From Tateyamaria sp. Alg231-49 (lineage in GTDB: Bacteria; Pseudomonadota; Alphaproteobacteria; Rhodobacterales; Rhodobacteraceae), in NCBI RefSeq assembly GCF_900143535.1, contig NZ_FRFA01000001.1, positions 163,552-227,551 on the forward strand: DNA of 64,000 nucleotides, in the 5' to 3' direction. Positions 37,242 to 47,700 of this stretch are shown here, piece after piece (positions within the stretch are counted from its first letter, which is position 1; the number at the start of each line of letters is the position of its first letter). The notes under the pieces were generated by a model. It did not search any database. It was not told the DNA's origin and worked only from the letters and a program-made list of their open reading frames with translations. Both the position numbers and the translations under genes were made by a program.

Positions 37242-37266
37242 AGCCGCCCATTGGGCGGCTTTTTGT
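37242..37266 (+). terminator. Rho-independent terminator behind the tRNA-Asn fragment
   Basis: AGCCGCCC (37242-37249), ATT loop and GGGCGGCT (37253-37260) are followed by TTTTTGTTTT. It is placed as a native tRNA terminator would be, and was probably carried in with the tRNA fragment. Confidence 0.85.
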
Positions 37267-37312
37267 TTTCTGCAACATCTCTGCAACATGGCGATAGGCC
37301 CAAAGGCCACCA

Positions 37313-38068
37313 CTAGCTGGCTTGGAATATCTCTTTTCGGTGGTGCGCCAGCCGTTCTCGGTGCTTGTCCGTTAGCAAAATTGGATTGGCCCATCGCAGC
37401 TCTTCAACTGCTGATGTACTCAGCACGGTCGAGAAGACAGGCAAACCATCATCACCAAATGTGACCAGTCCGCGATCGAAAGCGGCATCCCACAATGCGG
37501 AAAGCAGCAGGCCGTTGTGGACATCGAGACGCTCTCCGTCAGAAGTGCAGTCCTTCCACGGGATGATGTGGGAGGCTCGAAGAAGCGCGGTGTCGGAAAT
37601 GCCGGTTAGCGGACATCGACCCTGCCAGTAGTCGATGAGACCATTGCGGAAGACCTCCTGTCCAACTCGCTGGACAACAAGGCGCTCAGCTTCTGTCGTG
37701 CGAGGCAGGTCCTTGGATTTTTCCTGGAACTCGCGCAACGGCGCGTCGGGCAAACTGGCAGCGAGTTGATAGACACGCGGCAGCACGCTGTAGAGCTCTG
37801 TTAGCGATGCGAAGCTGTAGCGTGCCAGACCGGGGCCATCCAATAGTATCGGCTCGATTCCCAGCTCTGCCACTACCCCGCTGTGGTCCAAAGAGAGGAA
37901 CCAAACTCCGGTGTCATCACGGGCAAGCCAGATCGAGCCTTGCGCCGTGGTCGAACCATAGCGACGCCAACCATCTGCCTCGCCTTGTTCTCGGCGGAAC
38001 CCGTTCTGGGATGATGCTTTGTCGCATTCCTGGCGAATGATGAATGATTGGGGCGTGTCTATCATCAC
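37313..38068 (-). CDS. HNH endonuclease, last gene of the defence operon
   Basis: 251 aa. The N-terminal 120 residues have no recognised domain (possibly sensing or DNA reading). The C-terminal HNH_2-type nuclease has C152-P-L-T-G, H167 in R-A-S-H-I-I-P-W-K, D-V-H184-N185-G-L-L-L, and A-L-W-D-A-A-F-D-R-G-L. All expected catalytic residues are present. The start overlaps the methyltransferase stop by 4 bp, so it is made with it. Together they could form a restriction-modification pair in which methylation protects self DNA. Alternatively it is an abortive-infection effector. Confidence 0.88.
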   Translation of the reverse strand: MMIDTPQSFIIRQECDKASSQNGFRREQGEADGWRRYGSTTAQGSIWLARDDTGVWFLSLDHSGVVAELGIEPILLDGPGLARYSFASLTELYSVLPRVYQLAASLPDAPLREFQEKSKDLPRTTEAERLVVQRVGQEVFRNGLIDYWQGRCPLTGISDTALLRASHIIPWKDCTSDGERLDVHNGLLLSALWDAAFDRGLVTFGDDGLPVFSTVLSTSAVEELRWANPILLTDKHRERLAHHRKEIFQAS

Positions 38069-41000
38069 ATCCCCATGGCCTTGAATTCGTCGTTCGCCTC
38101 CATCCGGTCCCAGGCGGCGAGGACGAGGCGGCGGGTGCGGTATTCGCCGTGGGTGCGGATTTCCTTTTCCTTCAGGACGCGGAAGGTTTCCGAGGGGTAG
38201 TCGGGCCCTTTCACGTCGGCGGGGTCGAGGATGTAGCGCAGCTCGTCGCGGGTCAGGCCGTAGGCGCGGGCGTAGAAGGCGTCGAGATCGGCGCGCAGGT
38301 CGGCGCGGCGGTCCTCGTCCCAGGCGAAAGGCGGGCCGTCATGGCCGAGATCGCGGGCGAAGGGGGCGAGGCTGTGCGAGGTGTAGGTGAGTTCCAGCAC
38401 CTTCGGGGTGATGAAGGCGAGGCGAGGTTCAGTGTAAAAATTTGGCGGTAGTATTGGTAACTGGAAGAATACATTGAATTTTAGGTGAGTTCCGCCCACT
38501 TTTTGACGAGCAATGTAGTCCAACACGAAGCTCGCAAAGTTACCGATTAAACCTGTGATCAACGCGGTTTTTTCAGGGCGTGGAAAAATTAATAGCAGTG
38601 TATCGCCACTTCCCGCACGCGGAAATACAGAGGCGATGACTGTGCGCTCGTTAGTTGCATTTGTTATATCTCGCCATCCAAGCAGCCAATCCTTTTCCCA
38701 GTTGTTTTGAGACAATCGTCGCTTGGCTTCTTTTTCTGGTAACCAGTATCGTGCGACTGGCTCAAAAGCATGGGTGCGTTTTTGGTCGATCGAAACGTCT
38801 GTAGATGATTTTCCGCCAAGGTCATATGTAGCCCAACGATGATCAAAATGGTGGATCATCTTTGCTTCGTAAAGCGGCACATATCTAGCCGAGTTGGCCT
38901 TAGTCCAATCAACACCATCAGCAACATAGTCATCTGAAATTAATTCGTCTGCTGTTTTGAACCATTCCGAATCCTCGGACATATGCCAGATGCGCGAATG
39001 GAAATCCGCGCCCCAAAGGTTCCCCTCCGGACCAAGTGCCTGGTCAATCAGCACAGGCACTTTGGAATAAACCTTTGCTGTCAGCTCCGCATCAACGCGG
39101 GAGCGGAACACTGGAGCCGTATTGGTATTCGGATTGATGGCAGAAATCTGTTCGGCGCTAAGTGTAAAATTGCGCTCTGGTTCGGCTAGTTGCGCTGGCT
39201 CGCTCAAAAAGAAAGCAAAGTGTGCCTTCGATTCACTCTTGCCGATTGTCAGTAGAGAGAACTTGAACATCCGATGGACACTCGAAAAGAGTGGTAAACG
39301 ATTGTCGAAATCGACAAGCTGAGCCAGCCGCTGTTCTTCCACAAGATGTGCAAAAAAGGGCGCCGTTGTGGCGTCCGTGGCTATGCCAGTGGGCACGATT
39401 ATCCCCGCCCGTTTTCGAGCGAGTTTTGAAAATAACTCTGCAAAAAGGGCATAGGTGTTTACGTCACCCCGGCCAGTCAAATCAAAGCGCCCACCGTCTT
39501 CGCCGGCCATACGTGCAAATTCACTGGATGCGTCAGCTTCGCGCTTGGCAGCAAGGAACGCGCTGTACAGTGCGGATTCTGGGCAACCATCAGGCGCTTT
39601 GGCCAGTTCCTTAATCAGCCTGTCTCTTGCAGCTTTGTTCTGGGCATTGGCAATCTCGGGAGAGCGTGTCGCGAAGAACTCCTGCTCCTGAAGCTTGATG
39701 CGCTCCCAAGGCGGATTGCCGAGCACTACATCAAACCCACCGCGCTGCATGACATCAGGAAATTCCAGTGGCCAGTGGAACGCCCGAGCGCGGCGCGCTG
39801 CCTTGGGTGCGTCCACCATTGCCTGCCGCATCTTGCCCTGATTGAGGGCCATCCACAGTTCTTCGGTGGTCGGCACAGCGCGGGCCGAAGGACCGGCGGG
39901 CGCGCCGCCCACCTTGGGCAGCAGGAAGGCCGCGACATAGAGGTTCGCCGCTGCCGTCGCCCGCACAAAGCCCTGCTTCTTGCGCAGTTCCCTGAACCTT
40001 TTGGCCTTGGCCCCGATCTGCTCCACCGTATCCTCGGGCAGATCACGAAAGCCGGAGAAATCCAGCGCCATCGGCTTCATCTCGGGCATGGCGACCTGGC
40101 CTGTCCCAAAGTCGAACCCGCCTTGCCCCTTCGTCGCGTCCTGATTGGCCTTTTTGTAGTATTTGGCCGTGTCTCTGTCGTCGCCGGTCAGCGGCTTGTA
40201 GGCGGCATCGGGGATGCCATCCTCCAGCACCTTCAGGTCGAACACCCCCAGCAGCGCATCGCCGCAGCGGATCTGCGCGTCGAAAAAGCCGAGGGGAAGA
40301 CCGGGGTCCACCGTCTCGATCCAGAGCGCGACCTTGGTCAGCTCCACCGCCATCGGGTTGCGGTCCACCCCGTGCAGGCAGGAGCGCGCAACATCGCGCA
40401 GGGCATGGCGGAAGTCGGATAGCGCTGGCGTGCCCTCGGCCCGGTGGCGGGCAAGGCGCGTGGCGATGCGGCGGGCGGCGGCTAGCAGGAAGTGGCCCGA
40501 GCCGCAGGCGGGGTCGATGACTGTCAGCTTCAGCAGCTTGTCCGGTTCGGTCTTGTCGAGCACCGGGTCGAGCGCGGTGTCGAGCAGCGCCTGAACGAGG
40601 CTGTCGGGCGTGTAATAGGAGCCGGTGGTCTTGCGCTGGTTGCCCTTCTGCTCGGCCGCCTCTGAAGCGAAGACGAGCGTCTTGCCGTCGTCGCCCAGCT
40701 GGGGCTGCAGTTCGAGGAGGGATTCGTAGACCGAGCCCAGCTCCTCCGTCTCCATCGCGCGCCAGTTGACGGGGACCATGCCGGTTTTGTCTGAGAGCCA
40801 GGAGAGGCGGTAGAGCGCCTCCATGAAGGCCTTGTTGCGAAGACGGGCAGATTCAAGATGAGGTAATCGGCCTTCAGCAAAGAGACCCCCGAGCGCCGGG
40901 AGCGCCAGCGCGTCCTGGCCATTGGCAAGGGCGTTGAAGACGATCTTTACACCTTCATATCGGTCGTGGTGCTTATCCCAGGTCACGGCGCGGTAGCATT

Positions 41001-41958
41001 GCTTGCGCAGGGCCGCGAGTGAGTAACCTTGGGCGTAGAGGGCGCGGGCGTCGTTCTTTGCCTTGGTTGGGTGTAGAAGGTTTCGGTCCTCCGCCACCAT
41101 GAGGAAAATCAGGCGATAGACGAGCCGCAGGAGTTCGTTGAACCATTGGGTGAGGTTCACTTCGCCGGATTTCAGCTTGGTGGCGAGGTCGGGGTTGGCT
41201 TCGAGAAATCCGGAACCAAGCACTTTGAGCGCGATCTGGACCTGCTCGGCAAGGCGATCCCGGGCAACTTCGCCCTCTTTCGAGCCCGTGTCTCTCCAGC
41301 GCTCAAGAGCGCAATCTGTGGCCGGTGAACCCTCTGTCCCGAAACGGGACCTGTGGATCAGCAACCAGAGGACGGCGAACGATGCGATGTCCTCGTTCGA
41401 GAAGATTTGCGCGAGGTCCGCCTCAATATAGGCCGGGCGGGTCAGCGAGGCGTTGTCCCGCATGAGGCGAAGATGGGTGCCGTTGGTGACAATGCCCCAC
41501 AATGCCTCTTCCTTGTCGTTGAGGTAGTCTTGAAGGGCGAAAGCCGGGGAGCGTGCGCGGTCGACCGACAACGTCGGGCTTCGGCGGTCTATAGCTTCGG
41601 ACGGGGGTACGACCACGATTGGAACGCGGCTACTTGCGGTAAATGCGAGCGGTGCATCTGCTGTCTCGAGATCATCGAAGCTGAATGTTTCTTTGAAGAA
41701 GCCAGCTACAAATCTGCGAGTTGCATCTTGTGATGGAGCCTCGAGTTTGGCGAAGGCGTCGAAATGCGATTGTCCAACACGGAATGCTGTCGAAACTTCT
41801 TCTCGGATCGATAGGCCTTTTCGGACGGAGTAGTCCTCGGGGGATTGCTCAGGCGCGTCTCGCTGATCCACCTTGGCTATCATCGCTGGCGCGATCAAGT
41901 TGCCTTCGAGGTTCAGCGACGGCCATGCCGACATGTCGGTAGTTGGTTTTCGGGCCAT
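38065..41958 (-). CDS. Eco57I-type adenine-N6 DNA methyltransferase (DrmMI-like)
   Basis: 1297 aa. After a 470-residue N-terminal part come SAM motif I D-P-A-C-G-S-G-H-F near residue 484 and the catalytic G-N-P-P-W-E-R motif IV near 747. These are marks of gamma-class N6-adenine methyltransferases of the Eco57I/type IIL and DISARM DrmMI sort. I see no P-D-(D/E)xK motif, so it is probably methylase only. The stretch after NPPW (about residues 755-1172, DNA 38440-39690) is visibly poorer in GC than both flanks. That is where the target-recognition region should be, which suggests domain exchange. It starts 2 bp after the SNF2 helicase stop. Confidence 0.88.
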   Translation of the reverse strand: MARKPTTDMSAWPSLNLEGNLIAPAMIAKVDQRDAPEQSPEDYSVRKGLSIREEVSTAFRVGQSHFDAFAKLEAPSQDATRRFVAGFFKETFSFDDLETADAPLAFTASSRVPIVVVPPSEAIDRRSPTLSVDRARSPAFALQDYLNDKEEALWGIVTNGTHLRLMRDNASLTRPAYIEADLAQIFSNEDIASFAVLWLLIHRSRFGTEGSPATDCALERWRDTGSKEGEVARDRLAEQVQIALKVLGSGFLEANPDLATKLKSGEVNLTQWFNELLRLVYRLIFLMVAEDRNLLHPTKAKNDARALYAQGYSLAALRKQCYRAVTWDKHHDRYEGVKIVFNALANGQDALALPALGGLFAEGRLPHLESARLRNKAFMEALYRLSWLSDKTGMVPVNWRAMETEELGSVYESLLELQPQLGDDGKTLVFASEAAEQKGNQRKTTGSYYTPDSLVQALLDTALDPVLDKTEPDKLLKLTVIDPACGSGHFLLAAARRIATRLARHRAEGTPALSDFRHALRDVARSCLHGVDRNPMAVELTKVALWIETVDPGLPLGFFDAQIRCGDALLGVFDLKVLEDGIPDAAYKPLTGDDRDTAKYYKKANQDATKGQGGFDFGTGQVAMPEMKPMALDFSGFRDLPEDTVEQIGAKAKRFRELRKKQGFVRATAAANLYVAAFLLPKVGGAPAGPSARAVPTTEELWMALNQGKMRQAMVDAPKAARRARAFHWPLEFPDVMQRGGFDVVLGNPPWERIKLQEQEFFATRSPEIANAQNKAARDRLIKELAKAPDGCPESALYSAFLAAKREADASSEFARMAGEDGGRFDLTGRGDVNTYALFAELFSKLARKRAGIIVPTGIATDATTAPFFAHLVEEQRLAQLVDFDNRLPLFSSVHRMFKFSLLTIGKSESKAHFAFFLSEPAQLAEPERNFTLSAEQISAINPNTNTAPVFRSRVDAELTAKVYSKVPVLIDQALGPEGNLWGADFHSRIWHMSEDSEWFKTADELISDDYVADGVDWTKANSARYVPLYEAKMIHHFDHRWATYDLGGKSSTDVSIDQKRTHAFEPVARYWLPEKEAKRRLSQNNWEKDWLLGWRDITNATNERTVIASVFPRAGSGDTLLLIFPRPEKTALITGLIGNFASFVLDYIARQKVGGTHLKFNVFFQLPILPPNFYTEPRLAFITPKVLELTYTSHSLAPFARDLGHDGPPFAWDEDRRADLRADLDAFYARAYGLTRDELRYILDPADVKGPDYPSETFRVLKEKEIRTHGEYRTRRLVLAAWDRMEANDEFKAMGM

Positions 41959-41960
41959 GA

Positions 41961-44726
41961 TTAAACCTCGCCCGCCATCAATACGAACAAACCAATGACG
42001 TCAGGCGGATGAACAGCTTCTACGCTCACGCGCGAAACTGAACCGGCAGCCGCACGCAAACGTGCATGGTCTTCCACAAGCTCCGCCGCGCGTTCAGTCA
42101 CGAACGAAGCCAGACGTCCGGTGAGAAGCTCCGGCAAATCTGCCTGCGCGTTCTTGATGACCCGTTCCCTTGCTATCGGTGCCAGATCGGCCGTCGCAGG
42201 TGTGTTCATCATTTCCCGCGCTTCATCAGAAACTGCCACAATGGTGTCACCGCGAATGGCTACCAGCGCAGCTTCTTCGGCGAGCAAAAGCCGTTCCTTG
42301 CGGGAGTGGATCGTAAGCTTATAGCGGTTGCGCAGAAGGACCACGCGGGTCATCGCGGTAACCGCACTGGTCGGCCAAGCCCCAACTCGTCCGATACCGA
42401 GGTCGGGAAGAGCCTCTGCGTCCAAGGAGGCTTCCACAAGGCTCTCCGCAAGTGAGGCTGTTAGAGGGTGCGTCCTTGTCAGCAAAGATGTACCTGAGGG
42501 CGCAGGTTCCGCCGTGGCAAGTTTCACCGACTTCTCGAGACCGCGCTGTTCAAGTTTTTCCTTTAGACTTTCCTGAAGGGCGTGAACGTGAGCGACGTAA
42601 ACAGTGCGCTTCTTTTCAAGTGGCACACCGAAGCGCGACATTGCTCGCTCAACGAACAAGCGAGTGTCCTCCGGGGAGCCAAGCAAGCTCTTGACCTTGT
42701 TCCATTCAGGCGCGACCTCCGCTGGTTTCATCGCGTTTTGAGCAAAACGAGCCCGAGATTTCTTTTCGTTTTCACTGGCATCGCGCCAGCGCGCCTCCAT
42801 GACTTGCGTGCCGTCATCCAAACGCAGATCGAGCGTCATTTGTTTGTGTCCGCCGCGACGGAGCATCATCGCGGCCATCAGCGCATCCGTGACCGGCCCA
42901 CGCTCGTCTGGCAGAGGAACTGTGACGCCAGTGGCCTTTCTGATCTCTTCAGCCTTGCGCAGGATGACGTCGAGTACAGCGCCATCGATCGCGCTATCGG
43001 GTGAGAACATCATTATGGAACGAACCAGTTCTGCAGGCTGACCAAATCGGTCCACGCGACCTTCACGTTGCTGATGCCGTGTTGGATTCCATGACAGGTC
43101 ATAGTGCACGACCGTGTCGAAGAGCTGCTGAAGGTTGATCCCTTCTGATAGGCAGTCTGTCGCGACCAAAATACGCTGAACGGCTTTTTCGCTGTCCTCC
43201 AGAGCCATTTCTGAGACGCGATCCCTACGTTCGTCCGGTGTCAATTCACCAGTAACTGACTCGATAATCAGCTTTGGAAAGGCCTTACGCAGCCCATTCT
43301 TCACGTGCTCGGCTGTTGCTAGATATCGGCAAAAAACCACTGGGTTCGCGCCGCTCTTGATCACTGGTTTAAGCGCTCCGACAAGCGCATCGAGTTTTGG
43401 GTCCTTTGCCGTCAGAAGGTCAGACGCCTGATCCAACAGGGCTTGCAAAGCTGGATCATCCGCGAATGTCGTGTTTGGCTCTACGTCAACGGCATCCTCG
43501 TCGTCACCATCTTCGTCGTAGATTTGTGGCTCGAGGCGTTCTGCTTCATTGGACGCGCGATTTCGGAGCGCGCTATGTGCCGCCGCTGGGGAAGACCCTA
43601 CACAGCGCATCAAGGCTAGGGTCCCCCAAAATGCCAGCCGCTGATCCTTCTTCTGTTCGCCTGCCTTTGAGACGACAGATAGGCAGTAGTCCAAAACAGT
43701 TTCTTGGAATGCCAAGTGTTCAGCGGATAGACGGTAGGAGAACTCGGTCGTTTCGTGCTTTGGGAAAGATCGGTCTTCGTGCCAATCACCCTCAATCAAA
43801 TCTACCCGCCGACGTTGCACATAGTGCCGAGCAAGACGCTCCCGATATCGCGCACTTTCGAAGTCCATCGAAGCGAACTCTTGGTCGATCAATGATAACA
43901 AACGCCCGAAAGCAACTTCATCACCAGAGTGCGGCGTGGCCGTAAGCATAATAACCCGTCGTTCGGGGTCTCGCGCGAGTCCTTGAAGTAATCCAAAGCG
44001 TTGCTGTTTGCCTTTGTGCGTTCCAACACAGGAATGCGCTTCGTCGACAATAATGAAATCAGGACAAGCCCGCGCAAAACTTTCCCTGCGCTTTTCTGCT
44101 TTGATGTAGTCGAGGCTGACAACGGTGAACGGATAGGAATCAAATAACGTTTGAGCCGTTGGCAAATTGCGTTCGAGGCGAGCTGCTGTGCCTGAAGTTA
44201 CCGGAACGGCATCTATTCCGAAGCGGTCCTTCAGTTCAATAATCCACTGATCAACGAGGTGCGGTGGGCAAAGAACCGAGAAAGCATCGACCTCACCTCG
44301 ATCCATTAATTCACGCAAGATCAAGCCTGCTTCGATTGTTTTGCCAATCCCGACATCATCAGCGATTAGAAGACGAGGCACCTGAAGCCGAAGGGCCATA
44401 AGGAGAGGAACTAACTGGTAAGTTCTCGGCTCAAAGGCAAGTTGAGCTGCGGATCGAAACGGACCCGCACCACGTCGCAGGGTCAGTCGGAGCGCATCAA
44501 CAAGGAGTGCGGCCTTGGCCTGCACCGTGGGCTTTGCGTCGTCCGGGAGGTCAAACCTAGCCGCTTCAACAGTGGATAGCTCCAGCGACGGGTCAAGGAT
44601 GACGACATCGCTTTCATTGCCAGAAAGGGGGCGAAGGGCGAGTACGTCGGGGCGTGGCGCAGGAAGAGAAACCCATTCCCGGCCACGGGCGCGGACAAGA
44701 TCTCCAGGACTAAAGTTCAGTGTCAT
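41961..44726 (-). CDS. SNF2/HepA-type helicase-like ATPase (DrmD-like)
   Basis: 921-aa superfamily-2 protein. Walker A D-D-V-G-I-G-K-T lies near residue 125, the Walker B box D-E-A-H near 229, T-A-T-P-H-S near 265, and motif VI Q-Q-R-E-G-R-V-D-R-F-G-Q near 556. This is the SNF2/RapA pattern of DNA translocases without strand separation. About 300 C-terminal residues are helical with no named domain. DrmD of class 1 DISARM is of this type and also sits beside an adenine methyltransferase. It begins 4 bp after the large helicase gene. Confidence 0.9.
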   Translation of the reverse strand: MTLNFSPGDLVRARGREWVSLPAPRPDVLALRPLSGNESDVVILDPSLELSTVEAARFDLPDDAKPTVQAKAALLVDALRLTLRRGAGPFRSAAQLAFEPRTYQLVPLLMALRLQVPRLLIADDVGIGKTIEAGLILRELMDRGEVDAFSVLCPPHLVDQWIIELKDRFGIDAVPVTSGTAARLERNLPTAQTLFDSYPFTVVSLDYIKAEKRRESFARACPDFIIVDEAHSCVGTHKGKQQRFGLLQGLARDPERRVIMLTATPHSGDEVAFGRLLSLIDQEFASMDFESARYRERLARHYVQRRRVDLIEGDWHEDRSFPKHETTEFSYRLSAEHLAFQETVLDYCLSVVSKAGEQKKDQRLAFWGTLALMRCVGSSPAAAHSALRNRASNEAERLEPQIYDEDGDDEDAVDVEPNTTFADDPALQALLDQASDLLTAKDPKLDALVGALKPVIKSGANPVVFCRYLATAEHVKNGLRKAFPKLIIESVTGELTPDERRDRVSEMALEDSEKAVQRILVATDCLSEGINLQQLFDTVVHYDLSWNPTRHQQREGRVDRFGQPAELVRSIMMFSPDSAIDGAVLDVILRKAEEIRKATGVTVPLPDERGPVTDALMAAMMLRRGGHKQMTLDLRLDDGTQVMEARWRDASENEKKSRARFAQNAMKPAEVAPEWNKVKSLLGSPEDTRLFVERAMSRFGVPLEKKRTVYVAHVHALQESLKEKLEQRGLEKSVKLATAEPAPSGTSLLTRTHPLTASLAESLVEASLDAEALPDLGIGRVGAWPTSAVTAMTRVVLLRNRYKLTIHSRKERLLLAEEAALVAIRGDTIVAVSDEAREMMNTPATADLAPIARERVIKNAQADLPELLTGRLASFVTERAAELVEDHARLRAAAGSVSRVSVEAVHPPDVIGLFVLMAGEV

Positions 44727-44730
44727 GCCC

Positions 44731-47700
44731 TTACCCTTTCAACAACTTAATGAGTTGCTCTGGAATTCCGGTCTGAGGCGTCTCAGGTAAGGCGACCAAC
44801 TCCCAACCTTTTTCCGAAGCAGCCGCCACCATTTCGGACGATATCGATGTGACAGTCGCAGCCACTAAATGACCTCGCCAAGCGAACTCTAAATCTACGC
44901 CCGCAAACTTTGCAGGCATCGTATCGACTGCCGGCAATCCAGCATCTTCAAAAGCCTTGACCCAAGGAGAAGCATCTTGGTCCGCCGCAACGCGGGCTTC
45001 AAGGACAGTCCTCCCTCGAGCGAGATCAATAAGTAACTGGGCAACCTCGGGGCTCCCTCGATCTATCTGCTCATGATCGGGCTGATTGAAGTAGGAGAGC
45101 AGACATCGATAGCAACCGCGCACGCACGCCTCGCCTTCTTTCTCCGTCAGAAGGTCAGCATCGCCAGCCTCAATAGCCGTTTCGATGTTCTCGAAGTGCA
45201 TCAATTCGAGCGCGGTGCGCGCGACCTTTCCAATGGATTCAGCATCATCAACCAGGCGCGTTAGAACACCTGCGCCCCCCTCTGTTGCTTCATAGGCGAG
45301 AATAGCGCGTCGATTGTCCCGCGCCGGAAGCGGTTCACCAAGAATCTCGCCCTCTTCGAGCTGAAACTCCACTGCTATGCCCCGCAAAAGGGCATGCTGA
45401 ACAGTTGTTATCGTTTCGGGCTCGAAGTCTTCCGGCTTCTGAAAGCGCATCAGAAGCGCGTTCTTTCTATCTCTAACAATAGGCACGATCTTAACCGGCC
45501 GCACCACGTCAGGTGCCTTTTCGGTTTCAGAATTTTCATCTTCTGATTTCGCCCAATAACCGGTCCTTGGGTCGATATTGAAACCAAAGACGGTCTGGTC
45601 CTTCCGGCGCTTTAGACCCTTGTTGAGACGGCTGATCTCGGCGCTGTTGGCGTATTGAAGGGACAGCAATGAGGTTTCACAACATTTGAACTCAGCATTG
45701 GTCACTTGAAGTTGACCGTCCTTGCTGGGCCAAGCGAACACTGTTTGGATATCGAACCCTTGGCGGACGCGTTCTTCGTCGTTTGCTGTGATACGTTCCG
45801 TGGGTGCCGCCTCTACATTGTCGATCCGGAGCGTACGCTTGATGGGCACTTCTCCTGCCATGTGGGTGTCACAACCATGGCAACGTTCGACTTCGTCCTC
45901 GTGACAGGCACCACAGTTCGGGCAGATGTAGATGTCCGTTGTGGCGAGTTCTGATCCATCACCCTCACGCACTTCTGGTGGCAACTTTGCCTTCAGCACT
46001 CGGTAAGCACGACCTTCGTGGTAGATAAGGCTCCGAGGGCCGAATTCTGAAATGGCCAGAAAGCGCGCTCGAGACAGAAACGAGCCGCTTTTGCCTTCTC
46101 CAGGGATAAAGGCATAAAGTGGTAGGCGCGGGAAGTTGTATCCAGGCAAGAAGCCTTCGGTAGCAAGATACCGGTAAGTGTAGAAATCGGATCCATTCGA
46201 AGCTTTACCCTGCTCGAGGATCGCAATCTGATCACTGGCTTGCATTTGCGCAGCTTTAATTTTCCGACGATCCGCACCGGAAAGGCCTGTGATTTCCGAA
46301 CGCGCGTTTGCCTCGGCCAGTTGGGTGCGCGCCGAGTTGTAGAGTTCACGCCAACGATCAAAGGCCGTGTCGAACTCTTTTGGTGCATTCATGGCAACGT
46401 GCAGCACAAACTCTTCTGCATCGTCCATCCATATCGGCGTTGCCCCACCATCTGCTGCCAAGATTTGATCTAGGACGCGTTTCATCGGGGTGCGAGCGCG
46501 TGCGACCAATTCCGACTTCGAAATCACGGCAAGAGTTTCTTCTTTAATCGGATATCCGTCCCCTTGGAGATCAAGGACCTCCGGGATGTCAGCGGAAAGA
46601 GCTAGTTTGGTTTCTGCCAGCCAAATAGCGTGCAGGTGAGAACGCACCAATTCCTCGTTGGTAATGTCGAGGGCTGGCGGGCGAACGACACCTGCAACCA
46701 TCTCGTTACGGCGCTCAAAGAAATACTGATCATGTGGAGAACCAGAGGTGCAATAGGTAACCACCACGGCGGCCTGCCCCGAGCGCCCAGCACGACCAGC
46801 ACGCTGTGCGTAATTGGCCGGCGTTGGAGGAACGTTGCGCAAATAGACGGCATTGAGTGCGGAAATATCGACACCGAGTTCCATTGTCGGAGAGCAGAAC
46901 AATGCAGGCAGGAATTGATCAGACTCACCTGTTGTTTTTATTTCGGTTCTGTAATCCGATGTCGCGAGGTTGGCTTGGTCATCATCTTCAAACCGGAAGC
47001 GCCATTCCCGCCACTCGCGTTGTTTCTGTGATACCTGCGCGGTGTGCTCACGACCTTCCAATCCCCAATATGCACTTTGACCTGTCGCAAGATCATCGGC
47101 GATCGAAGCGTAGAGATCATGAAAATAGCGATTGCCTCGTTTGGTTTCATCCAAGTGTGCAGCCCCAGGTACAAGGCGCACTGCCGAAGGCGTCAGACGC
47201 CAACCAATAAGGTCTGCATCAAGGTCGACGGGAACGACTAAGCCTTCGTCCGCGAATAGCTCAAGCAGCCTTGAAAAGAATTCAAGGTAGTCGTCTTTCT
47301 TAAGCTTGATGCCGATTACGCTTTTTCTGTTGATCAGTCGCGCGATCCGAGAATTGTGCCCAGCTCGCAAGAGGGTTTGTTCTTCACGAAGGCCGACAAT
47401 ACCCTTTCCAGGAGCCCGTAAAAGTAGCGATGAGCGCCCCTTAGGGTTTTCTTTGGCGTCGATTGCCCAAGGTGATCGCAACAATGATCTCGACTTCAGC
47501 GCGACCCCATCGAGAACCGTTAGGTCCAAAGCTTCAGTATTGACTGCGAGGCCCTCCAGCATCGCTCCAAGAACAGTCTTTAGAAAAGCAGCGCGTTCTT
47601 CTTCCTCCAAATCCCCTAGCTCGGGAAGGACAACCATCATCCTCTCGCGATCTGCTGCGATCTCGCTTACGCCAACAAATTCTACGTCCAAAAGATTCAA

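Noticed and set aside
37106-37303. Minus-strand 65-codon ORF with the peptide G-S-G-G-R-D-R-T-Y-D-Q-L
   Set aside because: It is antisense to the tRNA-Asn fragment and its terminator. This peptide is a familiar false translation of tRNA 3' ends.
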